Of a stretch of DNA of 64,000 nucleotides, positions 22,539 through 34,636 are shown piece by piece (within the stretch, counting starts at the first letter, position 1; the number at the start of each line of letters is the position of its first letter). The notes under the pieces were generated by a model, which was given only the letters and a program-made list of their open reading frames with translations, was not told the origin of the DNA and did not search any database. The DNA is from Argyresthia goedartella (lineage: Eukaryota; Arthropoda; Insecta; Lepidoptera; Argyresthiidae), in NCBI GenBank assembly GCA_949825045.1, contig OX463808.1:28891674-28955673 (forward strand), in the 5' to 3' direction. Made by a program: the position numbers and the translations under genes.

Positions 22539-23167
22539 CACTCTCGCAGACGATAAATCGCATTACTGTAAGTATTACGTATTACATTTTGGATACTATA
22601 GTTTTAATTGGGAAAATTTAAATGCTAGAGAATTCGTATCCATTTGCAGTTACTATTAATTATCCAATTGTGACATAAATGCTGTAGAAGTCGATCGCTA
22701 TTGTAGTAATTGAAGGAGCAACTGAGAAAGAACTATCGTCTGTCCCGCTTGCTACTTGCAATTTTTCTGTTTGCAAAAATGGTATTATATGATACTATCC
22801 GACCTGCAAACGTACTCATAAAGACAAAAAGAGTAGGACTACCTTATTTCGTCCAAAACAGACGATCCAAAACCGAATACTAGCATTCGATTCACGTCAC
22901 TCTGCGTTTTTCATTGAGGACTTATATACATATATACGATGCTATACTGTTAATTGCCACTAAAATAAATAATAGGGGGCACAGGTAAAGTCCGTTTACC
23001 TGGCTACGAGTAAGATTAAGCCATACTCCACCACGCTGGCTCATTGCGGGTTGGTGGAGGCGGAACAATCGTTCAATATGGTAATTTTTTACAAAATAGA
23101 CGTCTGAAATTTCATAATGGATGCATAAAAATATGACTAAAATATGTACTAAAATATGATAATTCGG
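22539..23167 (+). repeat. Segment L, template of inverted copy
   Basis: This 629-bp segment reappears in reverse complement at 26597-27225 with no visible difference over the parts I compared. It includes a widespread lepidopteran-type repeat near 22975-23090 (CACGCTGGCTCATTGCGGGT). Segment S (23168-23487), unique in the window, joins it to segment A. Together L-S-A appears to be the original order. Confidence 0.9.
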
Positions 23168-23985
23168 AATCTCTATTTAGATTTATAAACACTATTTTGG
23201 CTTTTGTTGCACGATGGAGTATTAAGGAACCCTAATAAAATAACAATAAATAATGGACAAATACATTCAATTGTCACATACAATGGTGACGTTTTCAAGC
23301 TTGTAGCGATTTTGCCGTAGTTTTTCTTTCGTTTTTGTTACTACAAGGGGATGAGTTAAATATCGTTTTTCATGTTTTACCAATATATTGTTAATGCTCA
23401 TTTGGAACGATTGTGGGAACGACAAAAGGGTGGAAGCTTGGCATATTACATTTTGTATTGATGGGCAATATTGATGAGTTCAAATGAGTTGACAGAAAAA
23501 AGCATTTTGTTTATGGATAAAAGAGTTAGAATCACGACTTAATTAAAGTTATGAGGAACCTTTTTGTTAACCTATACATTAAAGTAGTAGCTGTTAACAT
23601 ATGGCCATTAAATGGACATCATGGATGGATGGATATTCTTAAAACTGGCGAAACAAAGTCACATTTAATGGTATAAAGGAAGTAATATTTAATATTAATA
23701 ATCACTGGCCATCTCTTTGTACAGTGCAGGACAAAACAACCGCTCACCACGGGACATTGTTCACCAGAACGAATCAAGACAAGAAACAAACAGCCTTAAA
23801 TCTCGAAGAACAACAATGAATAAATCATAAACATTTAAGGTAATTATTCATAACTATTGTTCCCAACTCTCACCGGTCTGTTGGCTTGAATCAAAGTTTG
23901 TGTGAAATGTTCTTAGAAAAGAAACCGAAGCTACGGGTAATATCCGATTAACTATGAATTGGCTCAAATCCCTAATTAACTAAAT

Positions 23986-24021
23986 AAAAGTTCATAAAAT
24001 ATTAATATTTTATGAACTTTT
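23986..24021. other. Perfect 36-bp AT palindrome
   Basis: AAAAGTTCATAAAATATT is followed directly by its exact complement with no loop. It lies at the 3' side of the minus-strand SINE at 24030-24245 and is duplicated at 28327-28362. Confidence 0.85.
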
Positions 24022-24029
24022 AAAAACCT

Positions 24030-24245
24030 TGGACACTATTTAGGCACATTGATCCAACCCCAAACTAGGATTCCCAGTATCTTGGGTACTAGACTACGAT
24101 ACACATACTTATATATATAAATAGTATACTTAGACAGATAAGCAACCATGACTAGGGTACAAACATCTGTTCTCATCAAACAAATATTTACCCCCGCCGG
24201 GACTCGAACCCGGGCTTGGCCGTCACTTGGCCAAGTAGAGTACAT
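24030..24245 (-). mobile_element. tRNA-derived SINE, family A, copy 2
   Basis: The body matches 940-1206 (complement of TATCTTGGGTACTAGACTAC and of AAATATTTA.CCCC). A B box complement, GGACTCGAACC, is at 24200-24210. The 5' head is altered: the usual A-box part is replaced by a short GGCCAAGTGACGGCCAAG stretch, so it is probably inactive for transcription. Confidence 0.8.
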
Positions 24246-25114
24246 TACAATAAATTAGTTGCTTTTGAACTCCGTCTAACCTTAAAAGATAATGGTTTTA
24301 AACACTTCAAACAAAATACCGAACCAATAATGTCAATCAATAGGCTGAGTTGATAAAGTAGGTATTTATTGATATATACAAATGTATATTTGTGGGAAAT
24401 AAGACTAGAACATTGATAAAACACAAGAGTGTCCAGTAAATTATTGTCCCGTCACGGCACACTCAGAGGATGCGGCAAACACAAAGATGACCGGTTTTCT
24501 TGCAATGTGAACAATAAAAACATGTCATCTGGGAAGAATTTATCAGGGTTCTTTAGAAATTAATGTTTTTCAATTATTTTAGTTTTATGGCTTGAAGACG
24601 GGCTACGAGTAGGCAGTCTCAGATGAAAAACTTTTCTAACAACACCATAGACGGAGTCTATTTATTTTAGCAAATTGTTGTATTGACTATCTGTGAGGGT
24701 CTTCACAACTTCTGCATGCAAATAATAACCGGGTTTAGGTGATGCTATTTACCACAGTGATTCATTATTATTTTTGTTTCTGAATAAATATTTTTAAAGC
24801 TACGGATCCCTCGAAATGTTTGCCACTACAAACCTCTGTCAAAACGACCGTTCCCTATCAGTATTACATCTAAAGAGGCTAGTAACACCAATATAGCTTT
24901 GGACAATAAGTGAATCTTAAATGTCACTCTTATCAAAAATATCGCGGAATAGTTAAAGGGGCGTTTCTTTAGCTTAAGCTTTTTGGACGAAAAGGGTGGT
25001 TCTGTAATGTTAGATTTTATTAATATACTAAAAATTGTAAATTTAAAGGCATTAGAATGCGTGGAAGATAACCGATGGGACGTGGTAGATAACCTTTATA
25101 GCGAATAAGATAAG

Positions 25115-25265
25115 GTTCAAAACAAGAACATCACCATGGCAAACATTTCCATTCCAATACGCCATAATGGGCTTTATTTATCTAGTACCAACACTTATTT
25201 TAAGACGGCCATGGTAATTTTGCGGATCACTTTAGGTTACCAGAAATGAATCGGCATAAGACCTC
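25115..25265 (+). repeat. Dispersed repeat P, copy 2
   Basis: It shares AACAAGAACATCACCATGGC and CGCCATAATGGGCTTTATTT with 3466-3622. The homology ends near GAATCGGCATAAGAC. It lies inside segment A. Confidence 0.65.
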
Positions 25266-26596
25266 CCCCTAATCAAGTCAGCTCTAGGCTATCCCCTGTA
25301 CGAATGCAGCAGAAAATCAGCCCCCTGCTCAGAGAGGACTGGCTGACTACCGGTAATGATTGGAATAATAATAATACAATACCTAATAATTACCACATTA
25401 ATCTCAAGTTTACCGTAACTTCCGCCATCTACCGTCCATTTCAGTATCTGGAGTCTATTACTAACATATGCTGTGTTAGGATAACTACTCACGTGAAAGG
25501 ACGGATCTAAGGATTATTCGTTGTAAATGAAGATTTCAATGGGCTTATTGAATGACGTAAGAATCTTCTTATACTAAAAATCTTATGAAATAAATAAAAA
25601 AACATAGATCAATGGCCATTGTAGAGACTCCAGCCTAAACTGCACTCAAATCGGACATCAAAACCATTGATTGTCACTGGCTATCTCGACGTAAACATCT
25701 ACAATTCTCGCTCTAACTGCATTCAGAATAAAGTATACTATAATTTAGCACTTAGTCGATTTCCCTATTGTCGGTAGATTTAACACACATAACAGATGAG
25801 TCGTGAGATGAAGAAGTAGATACACCGATTAGTTTAACAAATCGGCCATGTTTGAAAACAAAAGAAAAAATCGTTTGTGGTGGATGCTGACCGCTTTTTA
25901 TTGCCATGAGCACAGAGCTACACTCTTTATTTGAGTTTGACTTAAATGCGTTTATTCTGCTGATGTCTTTTTCTTCACCCTAACAATCCTTATTGATTCA
26001 ACACCAGCATATCATATCAGAGAGTAATATAAACACTCGACTAGTCACCTGCCGTATCTACCGAAAACACTTGAAATCTCCATCACAGGTGACTTGAGGT
26101 GTCCAGCATTCCTTACGCCTACACTTTCTTACACCTTCCGATGGTAGGTACCTGTCCTATCTTTAGGGATACATCCAATCGGGAGAATTGCAAGTTTTGT
26201 GAGCAGGTTCGATAATGAAGTGGATGTTAATGTGAACTCAGTTATTATTTTTTTCAAAATGGCGATGATATGGGTGTTGAAAATGACATAAAAAACATTC
26301 CCACCTTAGGACCAAAACGACTGATCCTAGAATAAAAATAAAAATGTTGTTAATCTTTTCTCAAATATTACAATAAAACTATAAGAAAGTGTGTTAAAAA
26401 GGGATTGGGAGGAAAAAATAAAACAAAAAAAAGTTTTTCAAACTGTATCGTCTTGTGTGATATGACAAATAATAAAAATACTTATTGCGGGGAACTCAAT
26501 TAATTATTCTTCCATGACTTTGATATATTTATAAGAAAATAGACAAAAAATAACAATCCCCTCTTGTCTCCGAAACTAGATCTTTTTTTTTTTTTA

Positions 26597-27225
26597 CCGA
26601 ATTATCATATTTTAGTACATATTTTAGTCATATTTTTATGCATCCATTATGAAATTTCAGACGTCTATTTTGTAAAAAATTACCATATTGAACGATTGTT
26701 CCGCCTCCACCAACCCGCAATGAGCCAGCGTGGTGGAGTATGGCTTAATCTTACTCGTAGCCAGGTAAACGGACTTTACCTGTGCCCCCTATTATTTATT
26801 TTAGTGGCAATTAACAGTATAGCATCGTATATATGTATATAAGTCCTCAATGAAAAACGCAGAGTGACGTGAATCGAATGCTAGTATTCGGTTTTGGATC
26901 GTCTGTTTTGGACGAAATAAGGTAGTCCTACTCTTTTTGTCTTTATGAGTACGTTTGCAGGTCGGATAGTATCATATAATACCATTTTTGCAAACAGAAA
27001 AATTGCAAGTAGCAAGCGGGACAGACGATAGTTCTTTCTCAGTTGCTCCTTCAATTACTACAATAGCGATCGACTTCTACAGCATTTATGTCACAATTGG
27101 ATAATTAATAGTAACTGCAAATGGATACGAATTCTCTAGCATTTAAATTTTCCCAATTAAAACTATAGTATCCAAAATGTAATACGTAATACTTACAGTA
27201 ATGCGATTTATCGTCTGCGAGAGTG
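26597..27225 (-). repeat. Segment L', inverted copy of 22539-23167
   Basis: It begins CCGAATTATCATATTTTAGT directly after the T run that ends segment A (one A lies between) and stops at GCGAGAGTG. The next base opens segment C'. The length equals that of L (629 bp). The abrupt ends argue for a copied block rather than terminal repeats of a transposon. Confidence 0.9.
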
Positions 27226-27422
27226 CATATTTGTGCCGTTTGGCGTGGAGACCCTCGGGCCGTGGGGAACTGACGCACGGCGAGTCTTTAAAGAGATTGC
27301 GAAAAGAACACCTTCCTCGCCCAGCGCATAAGCCTGGCTATACATCGAGGCAATGGTGCCAGCATGATGGGCACTCTGCCTCTCGACGGCGGCGATCTGA
27401 GAGATATTTTTTATTTAATTTA
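27226..27422 (+). pseudogene. LINE pol C-terminal fragment (copied piece)
   Basis: Within the inverted copy, the plus strand reads FVPFGVETLGPWGTDARRVF and, in another frame, MGTLPLDGGDLRDIFYLI followed by TAA. This is the same text as the minus-strand LINE tail at 33040-33422 but truncated at its left edge by the rearrangement. It has no independent origin. Confidence 0.8.
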
Positions 27423-27828
27423 ATATTTTAACCATAAGTTAGGTTATTTTGTGTTTTTTGGTTAAATATGTATATAATTATTTGTAGCTTTATTACTACT
27501 GTATAAATTATTCTACTTTCACATTGACTTCAATTACTCTAAGTGATTTTACTCCTAAAAGTTCCTTCGCAAACAGTCATCGTTTGACATTAAGTCAAAG
27601 TCACCGTGCGACTGTCCGTCAGTATGTCACTCCGGAAGACAATTTGGAATGTTAATTGAATGCGATGCTATCACATAATAAGTCATTGTATGCAACAGTA
27701 GAGTCATTGTCGGTGTGTGCCCGGCTTTACTTGCTGTAGGACGAAAGGACGTCATCCATAGGGTTTTGCGGGTCTTAAATAAAGTTTGTAGGTAGGTATT
27801 ATTGGACAGAATTAGGGTTAAAACTCTT
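27226..27828 (-). repeat. Segment C inverted copy, from 32635-33237
   Basis: This 603-bp segment is the reverse complement of 32635-33237. It begins CATATTTGTGCCGTTTGGCG immediately after L' and ends TTAAAACTCTT immediately before the second copy of A. The LINE frame inside is cut off at 27226, whereas at 33237 it continues, so 32635-33237 is the source. Confidence 0.9.
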
Positions 27829-28370
27829 GTTGACAGAAAAAAGCATTTTGTTTATGGATAAAAGAGTTAGAATCACGACTTGATTAAAGTTATGAGGAAC
27901 CTTTTTGTTAACCTATACATTAAAGTAGTAGCTGTTAACATATGGCCATTAAATGGACATCATGGATGGATGGATATTCTTAAAACTGGCGAAACAAAGT
28001 CACATTTAATGGTATAAAGGAAGTAATATTTAATATTAATAATCACTGGCCATCTCTTTGTACAGTGCAGGACAAAACAACCGCTCACCACGGGACATTG
28101 TTCACCAGAACGAATCAAGACAAGAAACAAACAGCCTTAAATCTCGAAGAACAACAATGAATAAATCATAAACATTTAAGGTAATTATTCATAACTATTG
28201 TTCCCAACTCTCACCGGTCTGTTGGCTTGAATCAAAGTTTGTGTGAAATGTTCTTAGAAAAGAAACCGAAGCTACGGGTAATATCCGATTAACTATGAAT
28301 TGGCTCAAATCCCTAATTAACTAAATAAAAGTTCATAAAATATTAATATTTTATGAACTTTTAAAAACCT

Positions 28371-28586
28371 TGGACACTATTTAGGCACATTGATCCAACC
28401 CCAAACTAGGATTCCCAGTATCTTGGGTACTAGACTACGATACACATACTTATATATATAAATAGTATACTTAGACAGATAAGCAACCATGACTAGGGTA
28501 CAAACATCTGTTCTCATCAAACAAATATTTACCCCCGCCGGGACTCGAACCCGGGCTTGGCCGTCACTTGGCCAAGTAGAGTACAT
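28371..28586 (-). mobile_element. SINE family A, duplicate of copy 2
   Basis: This is the SINE at 24030-24245 carried along inside segment A'. It is a passenger of the duplication, not a separate insertion. Confidence 0.85.
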
Positions 28587-29457
28587 TACAATAAATTAGT
28601 TGCTTTTGAACTCCGTCTAACCTTAAAAGATAATGGTTTTAAACACTTCAAACAAAATACCGAACCAATAATGTCAATCAATAGGCTGAGTTGATAAAGT
28701 AGGTATTTATTGATATATACAAATGTATATTTGTGGGAAATAAGACTAGAACATTGATAAAACACAAGAGTGTCCAGTAAATTATTGTCCCGTCACGGCA
28801 CACCTGAGTGTGATGCGGCAAACACAAAGATGACCGGTTTTCTTGCAATGTGAACAATAAAAACATGTCATCTGGGAAGAATTTATCAGGGTTCTTTAGA
28901 AATTAATGTTTTTCAATTATTTTAGTTTTATGGCTTGAAGACGGGCTACGAGTAGGCAGTCTCAGATGAAAAACTTTTCTAACAACACCATAGACGGAGT
29001 CTATTTATTTTAGCAAATTGTTGTATTGACTATCTGTGAGGGTCTTCACAACTTCTGCATGCAAATAATAACCGGGTTTAGGTGATGCTATTTACCACAG
29101 TGATTCATTATTATTTTTGTTTCTGAATAAATATTTTTAAAGCTACGGATCCCTCGAAATGTTTGCCACTACAAACCTCTGTCAAAACGACCGTTCCCTA
29201 TCAGTATTACATCTAAAGAGGCTAGTAACACCAATATAGCTTTGGACAATAAGTGAATCTTAAATGTCACTCTTATCAAAAATATCGCGGAATAGTTAAA
29301 GGGGCGTTTCTTTAGCTTAAGCTTTTTGGACGAAAAGGGTGGTTCTGTAATGTTAGATTTTATTAATATACTAAAAATTGTAAATTTAAAGGCATTAGAA
29401 TGCGTGGAAGATAACCGATGGGACGTGGTAGATAACCTTTATAGCGAATAAGATAAG

Positions 29458-29608
29458 GTTCAAAACAAGAACATCACCATGGCAAACATTTCCATTCCAA
29501 TACGCCATAATGGGCTTTATTTATCTAGTACCAACACTTATTTTAAGACGGCCATGGTAATTTTGCGGATCACTTTAGGTTACCAGAAATGAATCGGCAT
29601 AAGACCTC
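29458..29608 (+). repeat. Dispersed repeat P, duplicate of copy 2
   Basis: This is the passenger copy of 25115-25265 within segment A'. Confidence 0.65.
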
Positions 29609-31041
29609 CCCCTAATCAAGTCAGCTCTAGGCTATCCCCTGTACGAATGCAGCAGAAAATCAGCCCCCTGCTCAGAGAGGACTGGCTGACTACCGGTAAT
29701 GATTGGAATAATAATAATACAATACCTAATAATTACCACATTAATCTCAAGTTTACCGTAACTTCCGCCATCTACCGTCCATTTCAGTATCTGGAGTCTA
29801 TTACTAACATATGCTGTGTTAGGATAACTACTCACGTGAAAGGACGGATCTAAGGATTATTCGTTGTAAATGAAGATTTCAATGGGCTTATTGAATGACG
29901 TAAGAATCTTCTTATACTAAAAATCTTATGAAATAAATAAAAAAACATAGATCAATGGCCATTGTAGAGACTCCAGCCTAAACTGCACTCAAATCGGACA
30001 TCAAAACCATTGATTGTCACTGGCTATCTCGACGTAAACATCTACAATTCTCGCTCTAACTGCATTCAGAATAAAGTATACTATAATTTAGCACTTAGTC
30101 GATTTCCCTATTGTCGGTAGATTTAACACACATAACAGATGAGTCGTGAGATGAAGAAGTAGATACACCGATTAGTTTAACAAATCGGCCATGTTTGAAA
30201 ACAAAAGAAAAAATCGTTTGTGGTGGATGCTGACCGCTTTTTATTGCCATGAGCACAGAGCTACACTCTTTATTTGAGTTTGACTTAAATGCGTTTATTC
30301 TGCTGATGTCTTTTTCTTCACCCTAACAATCCTTATTGATTCAACACCAGCATATCATATCAGAGAGTAATATAAACACTCGACTAGTCACCTGCCGTAT
30401 CTACCGAAAACACTTGAAATCTCCATCACAGGTGACTTGAGGTGTCCAGCATTCCTTACGCCTACACTTTCTTACACCTTCCGATGGTAGGTACCTGTCC
30501 TATCTTTAGGGATACATCCAATCGGGAGAATTGCAAGTTTTGTGAGCAGGTTCGATAATGAAGTGGATGTTAATGTGAACTCAGTTATTATTTTTTTCAA
30601 AATGGCGATGATATGGGTGTTGAAAATGACATAAAAAACATTCCCACCTTAGGACCAAAACGACTGATCCTAGAATAAAAATAAAAATGTTGTTAATCTT
30701 TTCTCAAATATTACAATAAAACTATAAGAAAGTGTGTTAAAAAGGGATTGGGAGGAAAAAATAAAACAAAAAAAAGTTTTTCAAACTGTATCGTCTTGTG
30801 TGATATGACAAATAATAAAAATACTTATTGCGGGGAACTCAATTAATTATTCTTCCATGACTTTGATATATTTATAAGAAAATAGACAAAAAATAACAAT
30901 CCCCTCTTGTCTCCGAAACTAGATCTTTTTTTTTTTTTATATTATGTAATATAGGTCTTTTCTTAAACATTAACGGAATACTATAAAAGAATAATGGTTT
31001 AAATAGAGGGTGCACAATCAAGGACAAACCAGTTTTTTAAG

Positions 31042-31092
31042 TGATACGGAACTCTTCGTACACGAGTCTGTTCGCACTTGCCCGGTTTTTAT
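31042..31092 (+). repeat. Dispersed 'ACGGAACCC' repeat, 3' end fragment
   Basis: GATACGGAACTCTTCGTACA followed by CACGAGTCTGTTCGCACTTG matches the right end of the family. The rest is missing. Confidence 0.7.
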
Positions 31093-31239
31093 TATTTGCT
31101 GTAAAATATGCAAAATAAACCACATCGCACAGTAATTGCATTGTTAAACTTGAATGTAACAATAAAAGCTCAAAAGAAGTGTACCTAGGTATCATATTTC
31201 AGGTATGTATTTCGCGCGACAGACACGACTCGACCTGCA

Positions 31240-31335
31240 CACATTCGCATTCGCAAATCATTCGCTTCGTTGAATGTGAATGCGAATGTCGATGCGAATA
31301 ATCAAAATGATGCGAATGCGAATATTCGCGAAATC
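31240..31335. repeat. GCGAAT hexamer-rich patch
   Basis: ATTCGC units on one side (CATTCGCATTCGC) and GCGAAT units on the other (GAATGCGAATG, GCGAATGCGAATATTCGC) recur many times in both orientations. This gives a degenerate satellite-like and partly self-complementary stretch. Confidence 0.7.
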
Positions 31336-32634
31336 CCTACTCTCGCTAGCAGCCTGCAAATTAATTCTGGAACACTACCGAATAAAGTAAATATTCAATT
31401 AACGCCAATTCTTACCTACTCAATGTCGAAACCCATAAATACCCAGTCAACCAACGCCACTTGACGAATTAAACCATCTCCCACCTGGATGCTTATCTCA
31501 AAGTCCGATCAATGATCAATGCCAGCCAAGCCACACATCATAAAGCCGAGTGAGCCCGAACACCACGGCCGAACCCTGCCGAAGTCAGAGCCGCTCCTGC
31601 GTTTCGGGACCGCATTCCTTTCCCGGCAGACATCGCGTCGCCGAGGCTGCCTGTGCGCACGTACTCACACATACATACATACAACACAGTGGAAATAGTT
31701 GGTCGGGACGAGCGTGTGCTGTTATACAGCATGTAACACTATAGAGTGATGTAGTTATTAAGAAGAAGGGTATTGTCAAATGACCGTCTTTGACGCGTTA
31801 TTCCAAATAAAGGAGACTTCAAATCCAGAAAAATTATATGTTAAATACTTTTAACTTAATCTTAGTCTTTGAAAACATCATAATTTCATTGGGAACAACA
31901 TGAATAAAAATAAAAATAAAAATAAATAGATTAGATGTTTTTCACCCAAAGTTTTTTCGAAAGATCTAAAAAAGATGATATGTTTTTGCTTAAAAAAATA
32001 AGTATCCATAATATCTTTGAAAAAAGTATTTGAAATTAAAGAAATAATCAGTGGTTTTCAAAAAAAATAAAAACACAATTTTCGTTCTGCCGTTGCCAAT
32101 GATGTAACAGACATGTTGTAATGTGCGCGGTTAATTACTTTATTTAAAATATTTAACCATCACGAATCATGTTGCAAATTTTACCGATACACTCTATTAT
32201 AGACTATTATTACACTATTATAGCCACTCAAACATGGGCTAACCAATTAACATGGAGAAATAACAGCAACTAATCTGCTTATTTTTAATATTTTGTCAGG
32301 AAATTTCCAAATCCTCCGTATTCAATAAATAAAATCCAAGTCAAATCCAACGCATTTAGTGTCAAAGGTGTATTATGGGAAAACTGTCAAATGGCCATAG
32401 CTTTTGGTCGATTTGAGTTTCAGAACAAGTGCGCACAAAGTATGGCTGAACTGAACTGACCTTTTAGTTACACTCTTTTAAAAGCCCCGTAAGCCTGCCA
32501 AAAATTACATGGTGGTTAGAAGTAAGAATAAAATACCTATATTTCTTTGCAGTGGTTATTTAATATATTTAACCAAAATCGGTCCATTCATTTAAAGATA
32601 ATCAGGTTAATTCATAGCCGCAGCAAGAATATTT

Positions 32635-33237
32635 AAGAGTTTTAACCCTAATTCTGTCCAATAATACCTACCTACAAACTTTATTTAAGACCCGCAAAAC
32701 CCTATGGATGACGTCCTTTCGTCCTACAGCAAGTAAAGCCGGGCACACACCGACAATGACTCTACTGTTGCATACAATGACTTATTATGTGATAGCATCG
32801 CATTCAATTAACATTCCAAATTGTCTTCCGGAGTGACATACTGACGGACAGTCGCACGGTGACTTTGACTTAATGTCAAACGATGACTGTTTGCGAAGGA
32901 ACTTTTAGGAGTAAAATCACTTAGAGTAATTGAAGTCAATGTGAAAGTAGAATAATTTATACAGTAGTAATAAAGCTACAAATAATTATATACATATTTA
33001 ACCAAAAAACACAAAATAACCTAACTTATGGTTAAAATATTAAATTAAATAAAAAATATCTCTCAGATCGCCGCCGTCGAGAGGCAGAGTGCCCATCATG
33101 CTGGCACCATTGCCTCGATGTATAGCCAGGCTTATGCGCTGGGCGAGGAAGGTGTTCTTTTCGCAATCTCTTTAAAGACTCGCCGTGCGTCAGTTCCCCA
33201 CGGCCCGAGGGTCTCCACGCCAAACGGCACAAATATG
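32635..33237 (+). repeat. Segment C, source of inverted copy at 27226-27828
   Basis: The reverse complement of this 603-bp segment is found at 27226-27828. It contains the 3' UTR and last part of a minus-strand LINE that continues unbroken to 33422, which shows this copy to be the original. Confidence 0.9.
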
Positions 33238-33422
33238 TAGTCCTCCACGAGGGCGGCATACTTGCGCCGCTTGAGACCCTCCGCAGGGTCTGCCGCTGCG
33301 CCGGCTCTTGAAGAAGTCGCTGGTAGATGGGATGGCGCTAGTGTGTCAATGGGTTTTTTGTCGTCAGAGGTGCTATTGATATGTTTGATCTGCGGATTTC
33401 TGATTATCGTCTTTAATAACAA
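33040..33422 (-). pseudogene. LINE pol C-terminus (VETLGPWG type)
   Basis: The minus strand from 33422 reads through GLKRRKYAALVEDYIFVPFG, then VETLGPWGTDARRVFKEIAK. It meets a TAA, and in another frame closes with MGTLPLDGGDLRDIFYLI and TAA at 33040-33042. The F.P.GVETLG.WG...... motif followed by MGTLP...DL..IF is a recurrent C-terminal pattern in invertebrate non-LTR pol proteins. The copy has at least one stop and a frame change. Confidence 0.7.
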
Positions 33423-33429
33423 TTATGAA

Positions 33430-34630
33430 TAGAAAACTACAATGATTGATAGTGAGCCATTTATGTGGAAAGTGGAAAGAAAAGAGAGGCAGGCTCAGGT
33501 AAATATAATATTCCAATTTTACATTTACCTGCACGAGGTAAATAAAAAATAAAAAATAAAAATATTATTGCCCAAAATCGCGGGTTCTAAATGACAGTTG
33601 ACAGTTTGGCAAGCATGAAACCCATTAGACCACGGAGCTCATTATTTAAAATAATATTCTATTTAATTCAACTGCATAGTCCACCATTTCCCTTTATGTG
33701 TGGCAGAGGCACAATTGTGCACATTTAATTCAATTAGATTACGTAACATACATACAGATTTAATTAATTTTATCCACACGCGTATCAAAAACCCTCTTTA
33801 TCGCATCCAAAAACCGCACGTTACGACCAGCATAACGATATACTACTTGATAAAAACTTAGTTCCTAACTGAATATTGATACATTATGACCACAATGTAT
33901 CAATATTCCGACATAATATGACATTCAAATTTCGAACGCCGATGCCCGACTGCGTGCTGCGCTGCCCCTAGTTTGTCTGTGAAGTTGGTACGACTGAACC
34001 AGTTAAACAAGTGCAGAGCAATGATCAATGCCTAAATGCCGGTCGAACATGCGGTTCCTGAACACATCAAAGAGAGCTTATGATATTTGTTTAGATAAAC
34101 TAGTGTAAGTAATTAAGTGTATTAAAACTAGTGTAAGTAACCAACGGTATTAAAACTCTACAGTGATATTGTTCCCCTCTCGAGTTTTAATGCCCTCCAT
34201 TATGTATCAGTTATATAAACTACTATAAATTACTATAATAACAAAACACATTCAAAACATATAAATAAATAATCATACGATACATTCTTATGCGTCAATC
34301 ACCTTCTCCTTCTCTCGCTTAGTGACAAGTAAGTGAAGTGACGTCACTAGAAGCTAATTGGAGTTGTCAAACACGTTCCTTTTCACGTTACTTTAAATTC
34401 ATATTTTTTGCTGAAAATCAAGACTAAATAAAATTAAAACGTACAAAAGAGTGGCATTTCATTTTTCAGGGTCTCAAAATATTATTAAATGTAATAAATA
34501 TCTTAACTGCAGCTTCTCTATTGACTCTGCTTCCATGTTAGAGTCCGACTATGGCACAGGAAAGTAAAGAAAGACTGGAAACGCGCGCCAAAATTTCTCG
34601 GCATGGCAACCCCATACCTATTTTCGATCT
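33430..34630. other. Unassigned sequence
   Basis: No gene or recognised family was seen. A short run of AAAAAT units lies near 33540-33565. A local direct repeat of AAACTAGTGTAAGTAA occurs at about 34098 and 34126. Confidence 0.5.
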
Positions 34631-34636
34631 AACCTA

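Larger units (their letters stand above)
23488..26595 (+). repeat. Segment A, first copy of a 3.1-kb direct duplication
   Basis: This segment is repeated at 27829-30938 in the same orientation with an offset of 4341-4343 bases. I noted one substitution (A at 23541, G at 27882) and one small rearrangement near 24459-24470. It starts at GTTGACAGAAAAAAGC and ends in a 13-T run after GAAACTAGATC. It holds a family A SINE, a short perfect palindrome and a dispersed repeat P copy, but no gene. Direct repeats of this size could suggest LTRs, but the ends are not TG...CA and the material between the copies is itself copied from nearby. Confidence 0.92.
27829..30938 (+). repeat. Segment A', second copy of the direct duplication
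   Basis: This is a near-identical copy of 23488-26595. It differs at 27882 and at 28800-28814, where CACACCTGAGTGTG replaces CACACTCAGAGG and adds two bases. Unlike A, its right end runs on into unique sequence (TATATTATGTAATATAGG), which is likely the original right neighbour of A. Confidence 0.92.
30939..32634. other. Segment U, unique sequence between A' and C
   Basis: No gene was recognised. It contains a small 'ACGGAACCC' repeat end (31042-31092), a GCGAAT-rich patch (31240-31335), a GC-richer stretch with overlapping short frames on both strands near 31540-31740, and A-rich sequence with AAATA repeats near 31907-31925. It is probably the original neighbour of segment A. Confidence 0.5.

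Noticed and set aside
25289..25510. Overlapping opposite-strand frames repeated at 29632-29853 as a conserved gene
   Set aside because: Identity between the two sites comes from the recent duplication of segment A, not from selection. Neither frame has a recognisable product.
22539..27225. The 629-bp inverted arms as terminal inverted repeats of a large DNA transposon
   Set aside because: No target duplication, no transposase inside, and the right arm abuts copied segments on both sides. The templated rearrangement explains it better.
23488..30938. Segments A and A' as the long terminal repeats of a retrotransposon
   Set aside because: The ends are not TG...CA, there is no primer-binding site or polypurine tract, and the 1.2 kb between the copies is inverted copies of nearby DNA with no gag or pol.
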